A DNA stretch of 64,000 bases from Variovorax sp. WDL1 (GTDB lineage Bacteria > Pseudomonadota > Gammaproteobacteria > Burkholderiales > Burkholderiaceae_C), in the NCBI RefSeq assembly GCF_001541225.1, contig NZ_LMTS01000327.1, forward strand, positions 56,129 to 120,128, in the 5' to 3' direction. The notes below the pieces were generated by a model that was not told the DNA's origin, did no database searches, and saw nothing but the letters and a program-made list of their open reading frames with translations. Of this stretch, positions 10,501 to 18,525 are shown one piece after another. Within the stretch, counting starts at the first letter, position 1, and each line of letters opens with the position of its first letter. A program made the position numbers and the translations under genes.

Positions 10501-11450
10501 TGAAGGTCTCGCAGGATGCGCCACCCTCCGCGGAGGCCGGCGAGGCCAAGCAGACCGCGGGCCGCGCCGCGACGAAGGAGGACGCACCTTCCCTGCCAGC
10601 GGGCCAGCGCTACACGAGCTGGAGCTTCGGAGAGCTGCCCGAGCTGATGGAAGTGCGCCGTGGTGCCCAGTCGCTGATCGGCTTCCCGGCCCTGGTCGAT
10701 GCCGGCGACGCGGTGACGATCGAGGTGTTCGACGAGCCGGCGGTAGCCGCGGCCAAGCATCGCGCCGGCCTGCGTCGCCTGGTCGCATTGCAGCTCAAGG
10801 ACGCGCTCAAGTACCTCGAGAAGAACATCCCGGACCTGCAGAAGATGGCGGTGGCCTACATGCCGCTGGGCACGGCCGAGGAGCTGCGCGCGCAGATTGT
10901 CGAGGTGGCGCTGGAGCGAGCCTTCCTGCAGGAGCCGCTGCCCGCCGACCAGGCCGCCTTCGAGCGCCGTGTGGAGGAGGGGCGCGGGCGGCTCACGCTG
11001 ATTGCCAACGAGATTGCCCGCCTCGCGGGCACCATCCTCGCGGAATACACCTTGGCAGCGCGCAAGATCAAGGACACCAAGGTCCAGCCCGAAGCGACGG
11101 CGGACGCCGCGCAGCAGCTGCAGCGCCTGGTAGGCAAGCGTTTCGTCGCGCAGACGCCGTGGCCCCGGCTCGCGCATTTCGCACGCTACCTCAAGGCCAT
11201 CAGCCTGCGGTTGGACAAGCTGCGCGCCGACCCTGCCCGTGACGCCCAGCGGCTGGCGGAGCTGCGGCCGCAGGAGCAGCGTTACTGGCGCCTGGTGGCC
11301 GAGCGCAAGGGTGCCGTGGACGAGCGCATGGACGAGTTCCGCTGGTTGCTGGAGGAGTTGCGCGTGAGCTTCTTCGCGCAGGAGCTGCGCACACCGCAGC
11401 CGGTGAGCATCAAGCGGCTCGACAAGCTCTGGGCGCAGCTTCAGGGCTGA
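7545..11450 (+). CDS. hrpA: ATP-dependent RNA helicase HrpA
   Basis: DEAH-box superfamily 2 RNA helicase of 1301 residues, the normal length for bacterial HrpA. Walker A is GETGSGKT (46-53), DEAH lies at 150-153, SAT at 182-184, and motif VI QRAGRCGR at 356-363. HA2 and OB regions follow, then the long C-terminal DUF3418 region specific to HrpA. It is monocistronic, with the vapBC-like pair divergent on its left and a minus-strand gene converging on its right. E. coli HrpA acts in mRNA processing and ribosome rescue; the same role is inferred here. Confidence 0.95.
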   Translation: MSSHPPLAVQARAPLAIEFPESLPVSARRDEIMAAIAGHQVVIVCGETGSGKTTQLPKIALAMGRGKLNAPPGKGRLIGHTQPRRIAASSVAKRIAEELKTPLGEVVGYKVRFQDRLSRDASVKLMTDGILLAETQTDPLLKAYDTLIIDEAHERSLNIDFLLGYLREILPRRPDLKVIVTSATIDAERFAQHFASAKGPAPTIYVSGRMYPVEQRYRPYEESRDYDLNDAIADGVDELWRDPRDGGDILVFLPGEREIREAADHLRKHLSHQPLLRNAEVLPLFARLSQAEQDRIFDSHSGRRIVLATNVAETSLTVPGIRYVIDAGTARVKRYSFRSKVEQLLVEPISQAAANQRAGRCGRVADGICIRLYDEKDFEGRPRFTDPEILRSSLAGVILRMKSLHLGDVERFPFLEAPQRRAIADGYQLLNELGAVDDANELTPMGMELAKLPLDPRVGRMILEARTRGALDEVLVIASALSVQDVRDRPLDAQQQADQAHAKFDDEKSEFSGYLRLWQWIHDARGGGAGEGRGGSAPTHKLSNRQYEQLLRQNFINVRRVREWRDIHSQLLTVVTEHKWRVNSAPASYEALHLSMLSGLLGNVGWKMEEEEAYLGARGIKFHRHPGAHLKKKPGRWIVCAELVETTRLFGRGIANIEPPWLEQVAGHLLKKQLLDPHWEKKSAQVVALERATLYGLVVYSGRRVEFGRVDPVAARDIFIREALVGGQWESKLPFLAANRKLVREVEGLEHKSRRQDVLVDDELIYAFYDAQLPSDLASGFAFESWYRQASKEAPKLLYLTREELMRHQAAGITTQSFPPTLRLGGVDCAASYLHEPGDPRDGLTVTVPLFVLNQVSEERCEWLVAGMLKDKVQALLKSLPQKPRSRLVPLPESAARLAEALGAPEAFGHGSLTEALLKRVRNEASLDVKRTDFKLDMLPPHLFMNLRVVDEHGRQLGMGRNLGALKAELGAQARGAFQALAGLQVKVSQDAPPSAEAGEAKQTAGRAATKEDAPSLPAGQRYTSWSFGELPELMEVRRGAQSLIGFPALVDAGDAVTIEVFDEPAVAAAKHRAGLRRLVALQLKDALKYLEKNIPDLQKMAVAYMPLGTAEELRAQIVEVALERAFLQEPLPADQAAFERRVEEGRGRLTLIANEIARLAGTILAEYTLAARKIKDTKVQPEATADAAQQLQRLVGKRFVAQTPWPRLAHFARYLKAISLRLDKLRADPARDAQRLAELRPQEQRYWRLVAERKGAVDERMDEFRWLLEELRVSFFAQELRTPQPVSIKRLDKLWAQLQG

Positions 11451-11468
11451 GCATCCGAAACGCCGGCG

Positions 11469-11492
11469 AAAAAAAGCCCACCGGGGGGTGGG
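11469..11492 (-). terminator. Intrinsic terminator of the DUF3309 gene
   Basis: On the minus strand the hairpin GCCCACC-ccc-GGTGGGC is followed immediately by seven T residues (seven A on the plus strand at 11469-11475). The T-run lies on the minus-strand 3' side, so it terminates the small gene at 11538-11696 rather than hrpA. It may still reduce read-through from hrpA. Confidence 0.8.
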
Positions 11493-11537
11493 CCTTGCCG
11501 TTGCGGCGCCGGGGCGCCGCGAGCTACTTCTTCATTT

Positions 11538-11696
11538 CTATATGCGCCCCATCAGGAGCAGCACGATCACCACCAGCACCACCAGGCCCAGGCCGCCGCT
11601 CGGCCCGTAGCCCCAGCTGCGGCTGTAGCCCCAGCTTGGCAGAGCGCCTATCAGCAGCAGGATCAGGACGATCAGCAGGATCAGCGAGAGCGACAT
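11538..11696 (-). CDS. DUF3309 small membrane protein
   Basis: A 52-residue protein that begins MSLSLILLIVLILLLIGALP and ends in VVLVVIVLLLMGRI: two hydrophobic segments around a Gly/Ser/Tyr/Trp-rich turn (SWGYSRSWGYGPSGG). This is the layout of the DUF3309 family, common in Proteobacteria and without assigned function. An AAGGAG ribosome-binding site lies six bases before the ATG at 11696, and a strong intrinsic terminator follows the gene. It appears to be a free-standing single-gene unit. Confidence 0.8.
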   Translation of the reverse strand: MSLSLILLIVLILLLIGALPSWGYSRSWGYGPSGGLGLVVLVVIVLLLMGRI

Positions 11697-11804
11697 GGAT
11701 GACTCCTTGGTGTTGTGTACCGAGGACCCATGGTCATTGGGAGCGCTGCCTTTGGCCGCCGGAAGGCGCGCCCTCCGGCGGTCAGGACTCTCCTACCGTT
11801 CGTG

Positions 11805-12971
11805 TCAGAGCCGGGCCAGCCGGTCGAGCGCCGCCCTGAGCGTCTCGTCTTTCTTGGCGAAGCAGAAGCGCACAACGCGCTGGTCGAAGCCCTCGGCGTA
11901 GAAGGCCGACAGCGGGATGGCGGCTACGCCGATCTCGCGGGTGAGCCATTGGCAGAAATCGGCTTCGCCCAGGTCGCTGACCTCGCGGATGTCGACGCAC
12001 TGGAAGTACGTACCGGCGCTCGGCAGCAGCTTGAACCGGGTCTTCGCCAGGCCCTCGGCGAACAGGTCGCGCTTACGCTGGTAGAAGGCCGGCAACTCCA
12101 GGTAGGGCGCCGGGTCGGCCATGTAGCTGGCGAGCGCGTGCTGCATCGGCGTGTTGACGGTGAACACGTTGAACTGGTGCACCTTGCGGAACTCGGCCGT
12201 GAGCGGCGCCGGCGCCGCGACGTAGCCGACCTTCCAGCCGGTCACGTGGTAGGTCTTGCCGAAGCTGCTGACGATGAAGCTGCGCGCTGCCAGGCCGGGG
12301 AAGCGCGCGGCGCTTTCGTGGCGCGCGCCGGCGTAGACCATGTGCTCGTAGACCTCGTCGCTGATCACCAACACGTCGGTCGGCGCGAGGAGTTCCTCGA
12401 GCCGGCGCATTTCGGCCTCGGTCCACACGGTGGCGCTGGGGTTGTGCGGCGTGTTGACGATGATCGCGCGCGTACGCGGGGTGAGCGCGGCCGCGATCCT
12501 GTCGAAGTCGGGCCGGAAGCTGCCGGGTGTGAGCGGCACCCGCACCACCGTCCCGCCGGCCAGTTCGATATTGGGGGCATAGCTGTCGTAGCAGGGCTCC
12601 AGCACGATCACCTCGTCGCCGGCATGCACCACCGCGAGGATGGCGGTGATGATGGCCTGCGTGGCGCCGGCGGTGATGGTGATCTCGCTCGCCGGGTCGT
12701 AGCGGTGTCCATAGAGCGTCTCGACCTTCGCGGCGATCGCCTCGCGCAGCGGGAGGATGCCGGGCATCGGCGGGTACTGGTTGTGGCCGGCGGCCATGGC
12801 GGCAGTCACCGCATCGAGCAGCTTGGGGTCGCAGTCGAAATCGGGGAAGCCCTGGCCGAGGTTGACGGCATTCTTCTCGGCGGCCAGCGCCGACATCACG
12901 GTGAAGATGGTCGTGCCGACGCTCGGCAGCTTGGTTTGCACATTCGGAGTGCGGGCAACCGGATTGCTCAC
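11805..12971 (-). CDS. ybdL: Methionine/aromatic aminotransferase, YbdL type
   Basis: A 388-residue fold-type I PLP aminotransferase, close in length and sequence pattern to E. coli YbdL, a methionine-oxoglutarate aminotransferase. Signatures are NLGQGFPDFD near residue 37, NTPHNPSATVW near 173, SDEVYEH (Asp205) and SSFGKTYH with PLP lysine Lys239. Translation starts at GTG (12971), which overlaps the cysB stop as GTGA. Coupling to the sulfur regulator CysB fits a role in methionine or 2-oxo-4-methylthiobutyrate metabolism. Kynurenine aminotransferase is the alternative name within this family. Confidence 0.85.
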   Translation of the reverse strand: MSNPVARTPNVQTKLPSVGTTIFTVMSALAAEKNAVNLGQGFPDFDCDPKLLDAVTAAMAAGHNQYPPMPGILPLREAIAAKVETLYGHRYDPASEITITAGATQAIITAILAVVHAGDEVIVLEPCYDSYAPNIELAGGTVVRVPLTPGSFRPDFDRIAAALTPRTRAIIVNTPHNPSATVWTEAEMRRLEELLAPTDVLVISDEVYEHMVYAGARHESAARFPGLAARSFIVSSFGKTYHVTGWKVGYVAAPAPLTAEFRKVHQFNVFTVNTPMQHALASYMADPAPYLELPAFYQRKRDLFAEGLAKTRFKLLPSAGTYFQCVDIREVSDLGEADFCQWLTREIGVAAIPLSAFYAEGFDQRVVRFCFAKKDETLRAALDRLARL

Positions 12972-13909
12972 AGTTCGTAGTCCTGGTTGTGACCAGCCAA
13001 TGCCTTGGCGATCAGGTTGCGGTCGAGCCGGTCCGACAGCAGCTCGGCGAATTTGAAGACGAAGTTGCGCAGGTAGGCGCTGCGCTTGAAGGCGACGCGT
13101 GCGATGTTGCTGCCGAACACGTGGCCCATGGGCCGCACCACCAGGTCGGCATTGGAGTCGTCGCGCACGGCCATCTCGGCCACGATGCCGACGCCCAGGC
13201 CGAGGCGCACGTAGGTCTTGATCACGTCGGAGTCGATGGCCTCCAGCGCGATGCGCGGCGTGAGCTTCTTCTGCGCGAAGGCATGGTCGATGCGTGTGCG
13301 GCCGGTGAAGGAAGGGTGGTAGGTGATGATGGGCTCGGCCGCCAAGTCCTCGAGATGGATGCGCTCCTTGTCCGCCAGCGGGTGCGTCTTGGGCAACACC
13401 AGCACGTGCTGCCACTCGTAGCAGGGCAGGGTCACGAGCTCGGCGTAGTCCGCGAGCGACTCGGTGGCGATGCCGATCTCGGCGATCTCATCTATCACCA
13501 TCCTCGCCACCTGGTCGGGCGAGCCCTGGTGGAGGCTCACGTTGACCTTGGGATAGGCCTCGCGCAGCCTGGCCACCGGCACCGGCAGCACGTACCGGGC
13601 CTGCGTGTGGGTGGTGGCGATCGAGAGGGTGCCGCTGTCCTGCGCGCTGAACTGCTCGCCGATGCGCTTGAGGTTGCCCACCTCGCGCATGATGAGCTCG
13701 ATGCTCGCGAGCACATGCTGGCCCGGCTCGGTCACGCGCTTCAGGCGCTTGCCGTGGCGCGCGAAGATTTCCACGCCCAGTTCTTCCTCGAGCTCGATGA
13801 TTGCCTTGGACACGCCGGGCTGCGAGGTGTGCAGTGCCTTGGCCGCCTCGGTCAGGTTGAGGTTGCGACGCACCGCCTCCTGCACGAACTTGAACTGGTG
13901 AAGATTCAT
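12968..13909 (-). CDS. cysB: LysR-type transcriptional regulator CysB
   Basis: A 313-residue LysR-family regulator of sulfate assimilation and cysteine synthesis. The N-terminus MNLHQFKFVQEAVRRNLNLT and HTH TEAAKALHTSQPGVSKAIIELE are diagnostic of CysB/Cbl rather than generic LysR proteins. The effector domain contains the conserved TTHTQARYVLP segment. In enteric bacteria it responds to N-acetylserine and thiosulfate. It lies upstream of, and is coupled to, the YbdL-type aminotransferase. The upstream 65 bases contain a 7-bp inverted repeat (TTTCCGG...CCGGAAA) flanking an AT-rich CATAAT box. Confidence 0.92.
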   Translation of the reverse strand: MNLHQFKFVQEAVRRNLNLTEAAKALHTSQPGVSKAIIELEEELGVEIFARHGKRLKRVTEPGQHVLASIELIMREVGNLKRIGEQFSAQDSGTLSIATTHTQARYVLPVPVARLREAYPKVNVSLHQGSPDQVARMVIDEIAEIGIATESLADYAELVTLPCYEWQHVLVLPKTHPLADKERIHLEDLAAEPIITYHPSFTGRTRIDHAFAQKKLTPRIALEAIDSDVIKTYVRLGLGVGIVAEMAVRDDSNADLVVRPMGHVFGSNIARVAFKRSAYLRNFVFKFAELLSDRLDRNLIAKALAGHNQDYEL

Positions 13910-13974
13910 AACAAGTTCCGTCTTATTTCCGGATTCATTATGCCTTCCCGGTCTATCGAAAACGCCGGAAATGT

Positions 13975-14346
13975 TCAGGATCCGAGAGCCAGCCGGGCCA
14001 GCAGGTCGAGCACCTCGGGCTCTTCGCCGACGGTCCGCGCCAGTTCGACCGGCACCTGCGGGTGGGATGCGCGCAGTTCTTCGAGCAGCCGCGGCAGGTC
14101 TTCCCGCAGATGCTTGCCCATGCCGAGGAAGAGCGGCACCACACGCACCGCCCCGGCGCCACCGGCGACCAGCTCCGCCATGGCGGTTCGCAGATCCGGC
14201 TGCGACAGCTCGAGGTAGGCGCTGCGCACCTGCACTGCCGGATCGAGATCAGCCACCCGCCGCGCCACGGCTTCCACCGGCGCGCGCCAGCGGACATCGC
14301 GAGAGCCGTGCGCGAGCAGCACGATGCCGAGAGTGCGTTCCTCCAT
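13975..14346 (-). CDS. CbiX-type sirohydrochlorin chelatase domain protein
   Basis: A 123-residue single-domain protein of the short CbiX class. It opens with IVLLAHGSRD, whose His is a metal-binding residue of the chelatase family, and has RVVPLFLGMGKHLREDLPRL with a second conserved His. Such proteins insert Co, Ni or Fe into sirohydrochlorin. Placed between cysB and lptG, it may serve sirohaem synthesis for sulfite reductase, which would match the CysB neighbourhood. The start MEERTLGIVL at 14346 is preferred to an upstream ATG that would overlap lptG by about 90 bases. Confidence 0.8.
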   Translation of the reverse strand: MEERTLGIVLLAHGSRDVRWRAPVEAVARRVADLDPAVQVRSAYLELSQPDLRTAMAELVAGGAGAVRVVPLFLGMGKHLREDLPRLLEELRASHPQVPVELARTVGEEPEVLDLLARLALGS

Positions 14347-14354
14347 GCGCGTCG

Positions 14355-15461
14355 CTAGCGCCGCAGCACCAGCCAGGTGAAGGCCGCCAGCGACATCACC
14401 GAATAGATCAGGCCAGGGGCCGCGGCCGTGATCCAGGGCCACCAATTGCTCAGGTTGCCCAGGTAGCCGAACACGTTGTTCAGCAGGAAGAAGCTGATGC
14501 CGATCATCACGCCGCCGAACACGTAGGCCGTAATGCCCGCCTGGCGGAAATGCAGGTAGGCGAAGGGCAGGGCGAGCACCACCATCACCAGGCAGGACAG
14601 TGGATAGAAGACCTTGCGCCAGAACTCGATCTCATAGCGCTGGGCGGTCTGGCCGTTGGCATCGAGGTGCTGGATGTATTCGAACAGGTCGATGGTGCGC
14701 ATGCGGTCCGGCCGCAGCAGCGCCACCGAGACCATCTCGTTGGTGAGCGAACTTGGCCAGTTCACGACCGGGGTTTGCGTGGTGATGACGCGGACCTTGT
14801 CGGCATTGCCCGTGTCGTACTGCTGCTGCTCTACGCCGACCAGCGTCCACACCCCGTTCGAGATGTGCGCCTGCAAGGCGGAGGTGTGCGAGACCAGAAG
14901 GCCCTTCGCGCCGAACTCGAAGATGCGCAGGTCCTTCAGCGTGCCGTCGCGCGAGATCGAGGCCACGTTCACCGCATAGGACTTGTCGCCCTGTTTTTCC
15001 CTGAGCCACGCGCCGGTGTAGCCCACCAGCGAATAGGTGCCCTGGTAGCGCGACTTCAGCAGCTGGGCGGTGCGGTCGGAAGCAGGCGAGACATAGTCGC
15101 CCACCGCGAAGGTCAGGAACACGAAGCCGAGGCCCAGCACGAGCAGGGTGCGCAGCGCACGCCAGGGGCCGAGGCCGCTGGTGCGCAGGATCGTGTACTC
15201 GGAGCTCTGCGCCAGCCGCGCCATCACGAAGATGGTGCCGATCAGCACCGCGATCGGGAGCAGCTCGTAGAGATGGCTCGGGATCAGCAGGGCGACGTAC
15301 ATCAGGGCCTGGGCCCCGCCGTAGCCCAGGGTGCCCGGCTGTCCGATGGACTGCAGCTCGTCGACGAAGTCGAAGAAGAAGAACAGGCTCAGGAAGCCCA
15401 GGGTCACGAAGGCCACCGCCTTCAGCACCTCGACGTAGATCAGCCGGCGAATGGTTTTCAC
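14355..15461 (-). CDS. lptG: LPS export ABC transporter permease LptG
   Basis: Inner-membrane permease of the LptB2FG complex, which extracts lipopolysaccharide for transport to the outer membrane. It has 368 residues, with three TM helices at the N-terminus, a periplasmic beta-jellyroll of roughly residues 130-270 and three C-terminal TM helices. The GTG start at 15461 (VKTIRRLIYVEVLKA) overlaps the lptF stop as GTGA. The lptF-lptG order and coupling are typical. Confidence 0.94.
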   Translation of the reverse strand: MKTIRRLIYVEVLKAVAFVTLGFLSLFFFFDFVDELQSIGQPGTLGYGGAQALMYVALLIPSHLYELLPIAVLIGTIFVMARLAQSSEYTILRTSGLGPWRALRTLLVLGLGFVFLTFAVGDYVSPASDRTAQLLKSRYQGTYSLVGYTGAWLREKQGDKSYAVNVASISRDGTLKDLRIFEFGAKGLLVSHTSALQAHISNGVWTLVGVEQQQYDTGNADKVRVITTQTPVVNWPSSLTNEMVSVALLRPDRMRTIDLFEYIQHLDANGQTAQRYEIEFWRKVFYPLSCLVMVVLALPFAYLHFRQAGITAYVFGGVMIGISFFLLNNVFGYLGNLSNWWPWITAAAPGLIYSVMSLAAFTWLVLRR

Positions 15462-16567
15462 GTTTCGGAACTCGCCGGCGACCGGCTTCGGACGGGGAAC
15501 GGGTGCCAGCTCCAGTTGAAATGGCGCTTGGCGAGCCAGAGCAGGGCGAGCGCAAGCGCGCCGCCATGCAGCGCCAGCATGAAGCCACCCATGCTGTAGC
15601 GGCCCGTGCCGACCCAGTTCTGGCCGAGATTGAGCAGGTTGTAGTAGAGGACGAAGGCGCACAGCGCGAACAGCAGGTTGCCGCTGCGGCCCACGCGCGG
15701 ATTGGCGCTCGAAACGGTCAGCGCCAGCACCACGAAGTTGATGGCCGCGAGCACCATGCCGATGCGCCAGGCCAGCTCGCCGTTATTGGCCACGCTGGGC
15801 TCGCGCATCAGGTTCAGGGTGGTCTTGGCACGCACCGGCGCGGCGCCGTTGGAGGGATCGATGTCGCTGCCGACCTTGGCGCCGTAGCTGCGGAACTCGC
15901 TGATCTTGAGCTCGCCGGGCAGCAGCGGGCGTTCCAGCCGCTGGCCGTTGCTCAGCATCAGGTAGCGCGATTCGCCGATGTTCTCGATGCGGCCGCTCTG
16001 CGCGGAGGTGATGATCTGCAGGTTGCGCTCGATCGAGGAGATGAACACGTTGCTGGCGGTGGCGCTGTCGGGCGTGTCCTTGTCGATGAAGAACACCCGC
16101 AGCCGTCCAGCTGACTCGCGGAACTCGCCGGGCGACACGCGTTCGATGTCGCTGCGGCGCTGGTACTGGTCGCGCATGCCCTGGGTCTGCGAGTTGGCCC
16201 AGGGCCAGCCGACCAGGGCGAACACGGCGATCAGCAGCAGGATCGGCCAGGCGAAGCGGAACAGCGGAGGCAGGAAATCGGCCAGGCCGCGGCCGCTGGA
16301 GAACCAGATCACCATCTCGCTGTCGCGGTACATGCGAGACAGCGTGCCCACGATGGCGACGAACAGGCTGAGGCTCAGGATGGTGGGCATGTAGCCGAGC
16401 ACCGTGTAGGTCATCACCAGGAAGACCTCGGAGGGATTCACGCTGCCCCTGGCCGCCAGGCCGAGCGTGCGGATCAGCATCATGGTCATCACGATGGTGA
16501 TCAGCACCACCAGCGTGGCCCCGAAGCTGCGCGACAGCTCCTTGCGTATGGAGGAATGGAATAACAT
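15458..16567 (-). CDS. lptF: LPS export ABC transporter permease LptF
   Basis: Partner permease of LptG in LptB2FG. It has 369 residues with six predicted TM segments in a 3+3 arrangement around a periplasmic domain that includes LRVFFIDKD. The start MLFHSSIRKELSRSF at 16567 aligns with the LptF N-terminus. No clear Shine-Dalgarno precedes it. The ATG lies only 21 bases from the divergent pepA start, so the two promoters must overlap the neighbouring gene or each other. Confidence 0.94.
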   Translation of the reverse strand: MLFHSSIRKELSRSFGATLVVLITIVMTMMLIRTLGLAARGSVNPSEVFLVMTYTVLGYMPTILSLSLFVAIVGTLSRMYRDSEMVIWFSSGRGLADFLPPLFRFAWPILLLIAVFALVGWPWANSQTQGMRDQYQRRSDIERVSPGEFRESAGRLRVFFIDKDTPDSATASNVFISSIERNLQIITSAQSGRIENIGESRYLMLSNGQRLERPLLPGELKISEFRSYGAKVGSDIDPSNGAAPVRAKTTLNLMREPSVANNGELAWRIGMVLAAINFVVLALTVSSANPRVGRSGNLLFALCAFVLYYNLLNLGQNWVGTGRYSMGGFMLALHGGALALALLWLAKRHFNWSWHPFPVRSRSPASSET

Positions 16568-16588
16568 CGTCGAGGGAAAAAAAGGATT

Positions 16589-18082
16589 ATGGACTTTCAA
16601 ATCAAGACCCTCTCCACCGCCCAGGCTGCCACTGACAAATGCGATGCGCTGATCGTGCTCGCCGCAGCCGGAGCCTCCCCCTCCAAGGATGTGATCGCGA
16701 CGCTCGTGGCCGACGCCCGCAAGTCCGGCGACCTGGGCGACAAGGCCGGCAAGGTGCTGGCCTTGTACCGTCCGGCCCGTATCGCGGCGCCGCGGGTGCT
16801 GCTGGCCTCGGTGGGCGACGGCAAGCCTGCCTCGGTGCGCACCGGCGTGCTGGCCGCCGTCGCCGCGGCCAAGGCAGCGGACCCCAAGCGGGTGGCGATC
16901 GTCTTTGCCCAGCCCACCGACGCGGCAGGCCTGCGCAGCGCGGTGATCGCGGCGGCCGACGCGAGCTATGTCTACACCGCCACCAAGTCCAAGCCCGAGC
17001 CGCGCTCGATTCGCCAGCTGGACTTCGGCGTGGCCGATTCGGCGGCGCTTCGCGAGGCCTTCGGCGAGGCCGCGGCCACGGTCGCGGGCATCGAGCTGGC
17101 CAAGGAATGGGCCAATCGCCCCGGCAACCACTGCACCCCCACGATGCTGGCCGAGGCCGCGCAGAAGCTCGCCGCGCTGCCGCAGCTGAAGTGCGAGGTG
17201 CTGGGGCCCAAGGAGGTCCAGAAGCTCGGCATGGGCGCGTTCAGCGCGGTTGCGCAGGGCTCGGCCGAGCCGCTGCGCTTCATCGTGCTGCGCTACCAGG
17301 GTGCCCCCAAGGACGAGGCGCCCGTGGTGCTGGTGGGCAAGGGCATCACCTTCGATACCGGCGGCGTCTCGCTCAAGCCGGCGGCGGAGATGGACGAGAT
17401 GAAGTTCGACATGTGCGGCGCCGCCAGCGTGCTGGGCGTGTTCCGCGCGCTCGGCGACATCCGTCCCTCCATCAACGTCGTGGGGCTGATCCCGACCTGC
17501 GAGAACATGAACGACGGCCGCGCGATCAAGCCCGGCGACGTGATCACCAGCATGAGCGGGCAGACCATCGAGATCCTCAACACCGATGCCGAGGGGCGCC
17601 TGATCCTGTGCGATGCGCTGAGCTACGCCAGGCGCTTCGACCCTGCGGTGGTGGTCGACATCGCCACGCTGACCGGGGCCTGCGTGGTGGCGCTGGGCGG
17701 CGTGCGCAGCGGCCTCTTCGCCAGCGACGACGCGCTGGCCGATGCGCTGCTGGAGGCCGGCGAGGCATCGCAGGACCGCTGCTGGCGCATGCCGCTCGAC
17801 GATGACTACGCCGAGGGCCTCAAGACCAATTTCGCCGACGTGGCGAACGTTGCGGGCCGGGCCGGCGGCGCGGTCACCGCGGCCAAGTTCCTGCAACGCT
17901 TCGCGGGCGACTTCCCCTGGGCGCACCTGGATATCGCGGGCACGGCGTGGAAGAGCGGGGCGGCCAAGGGCGCGACCGGACGCCCCGTCGGTCTGCTGCT
18001 GTCCTATCTGCTGGAGCGGGCCCGCCAAGGCGACGCCCGGCCGGTGCCGCGCAAGGCTCGCAGGCACGCCAAGGCCCGGTAG
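16589..18082 (+). CDS. pepA: Leucyl aminopeptidase PepA (M17)
   Basis: Cytosolic hexameric di-metal aminopeptidase of 497 residues. The catalytic domain shows GKGITFDTGGVSLK with metal ligands Lys251 and Asp256, Asp274, and the M17 signature NTDAEGRL with Asp333, Glu335 and catalytic Arg337. In E. coli, PepA also binds DNA (Xer recombination, carAB control). It is followed after five bases by holC, a common betaproteobacterial pairing. It is divergent from lptF. Confidence 0.96.
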   Translation: MDFQIKTLSTAQAATDKCDALIVLAAAGASPSKDVIATLVADARKSGDLGDKAGKVLALYRPARIAAPRVLLASVGDGKPASVRTGVLAAVAAAKAADPKRVAIVFAQPTDAAGLRSAVIAAADASYVYTATKSKPEPRSIRQLDFGVADSAALREAFGEAAATVAGIELAKEWANRPGNHCTPTMLAEAAQKLAALPQLKCEVLGPKEVQKLGMGAFSAVAQGSAEPLRFIVLRYQGAPKDEAPVVLVGKGITFDTGGVSLKPAAEMDEMKFDMCGAASVLGVFRALGDIRPSINVVGLIPTCENMNDGRAIKPGDVITSMSGQTIEILNTDAEGRLILCDALSYARRFDPAVVVDIATLTGACVVALGGVRSGLFASDDALADALLEAGEASQDRCWRMPLDDDYAEGLKTNFADVANVAGRAGGAVTAAKFLQRFAGDFPWAHLDIAGTAWKSGAAKGATGRPVGLLLSYLLERARQGDARPVPRKARRHAKAR

Positions 18083-18087
18083 CGGCC

Positions 18088-18525
18088 ATGACCGAGATCG
18101 ACTTCCACTTCAACACGCCGGACAAGGTGAACTACGCCTGCCGGCTGCTGCGCAAGGCCGTCGGTGCGCGGGGCGCACGCGTGGTGGTGGTCGCCGATGC
18201 GCAGATGCTCGACGCGGTAGATCTCGCGCTCTGGACCTTCGCGCCGGCGGAGTTCATCGCCCACTGCCGCAGCGATGGCGAGCCCCACACGCTTGCGAGA
18301 TCGCCGGTGGTGCTGGCCGAGAGCTGCGATGCGCCGCTGCCGCATCGCCAGGTGCTGGTGAACCTCGGTCACACGGTGCCCGGCGGCTTCGAGCGCTTCG
18401 AACGCCTGATCGACATCGTGAGCGCCGACGATGCCGATCGGCAAGCCGGCCGCGCGCGCTGGCGGCATTACGCCGACCGCGGCTACGCGATCCAGCGCCA
18501 CGACTTCGCAGGGAGCACTGCCTGA
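18088..18525 (+). CDS. holC: DNA polymerase III chi subunit HolC
   Basis: A 145-residue clamp-loader accessory protein that, with psi, links the tau/gamma complex to SSB on lagging-strand DNA. It begins MTEIDFHFNTPDKVNYACRL and contains SPVVLAESCDAPLPHRQVLVN, both typical of chi. The location directly after pepA supports the call. Its stop overlaps the next start (TGATG). Confidence 0.9.
   Translation: MTEIDFHFNTPDKVNYACRLLRKAVGARGARVVVVADAQMLDAVDLALWTFAPAEFIAHCRSDGEPHTLARSPVVLAESCDAPLPHRQVLVNLGHTVPGGFERFERLIDIVSADDADRQAGRARWRHYADRGYAIQRHDFAGSTA

Noticed and set aside
7362..11177. Very long open frame on the strand opposite hrpA (over 1200 codons)
   Set aside because: hrpA is complete with all helicase motifs. 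The antisense frame has no recognisable domains and a composition typical of high-GC shadow frames.
11476..11492. Hairpin after hrpA as an hrpA terminator
   Set aside because: The T-run is on the minus-strand 3' side; on the plus strand the stem is followed by CTTGCCG, so it is assigned to the DUF3309 gene.
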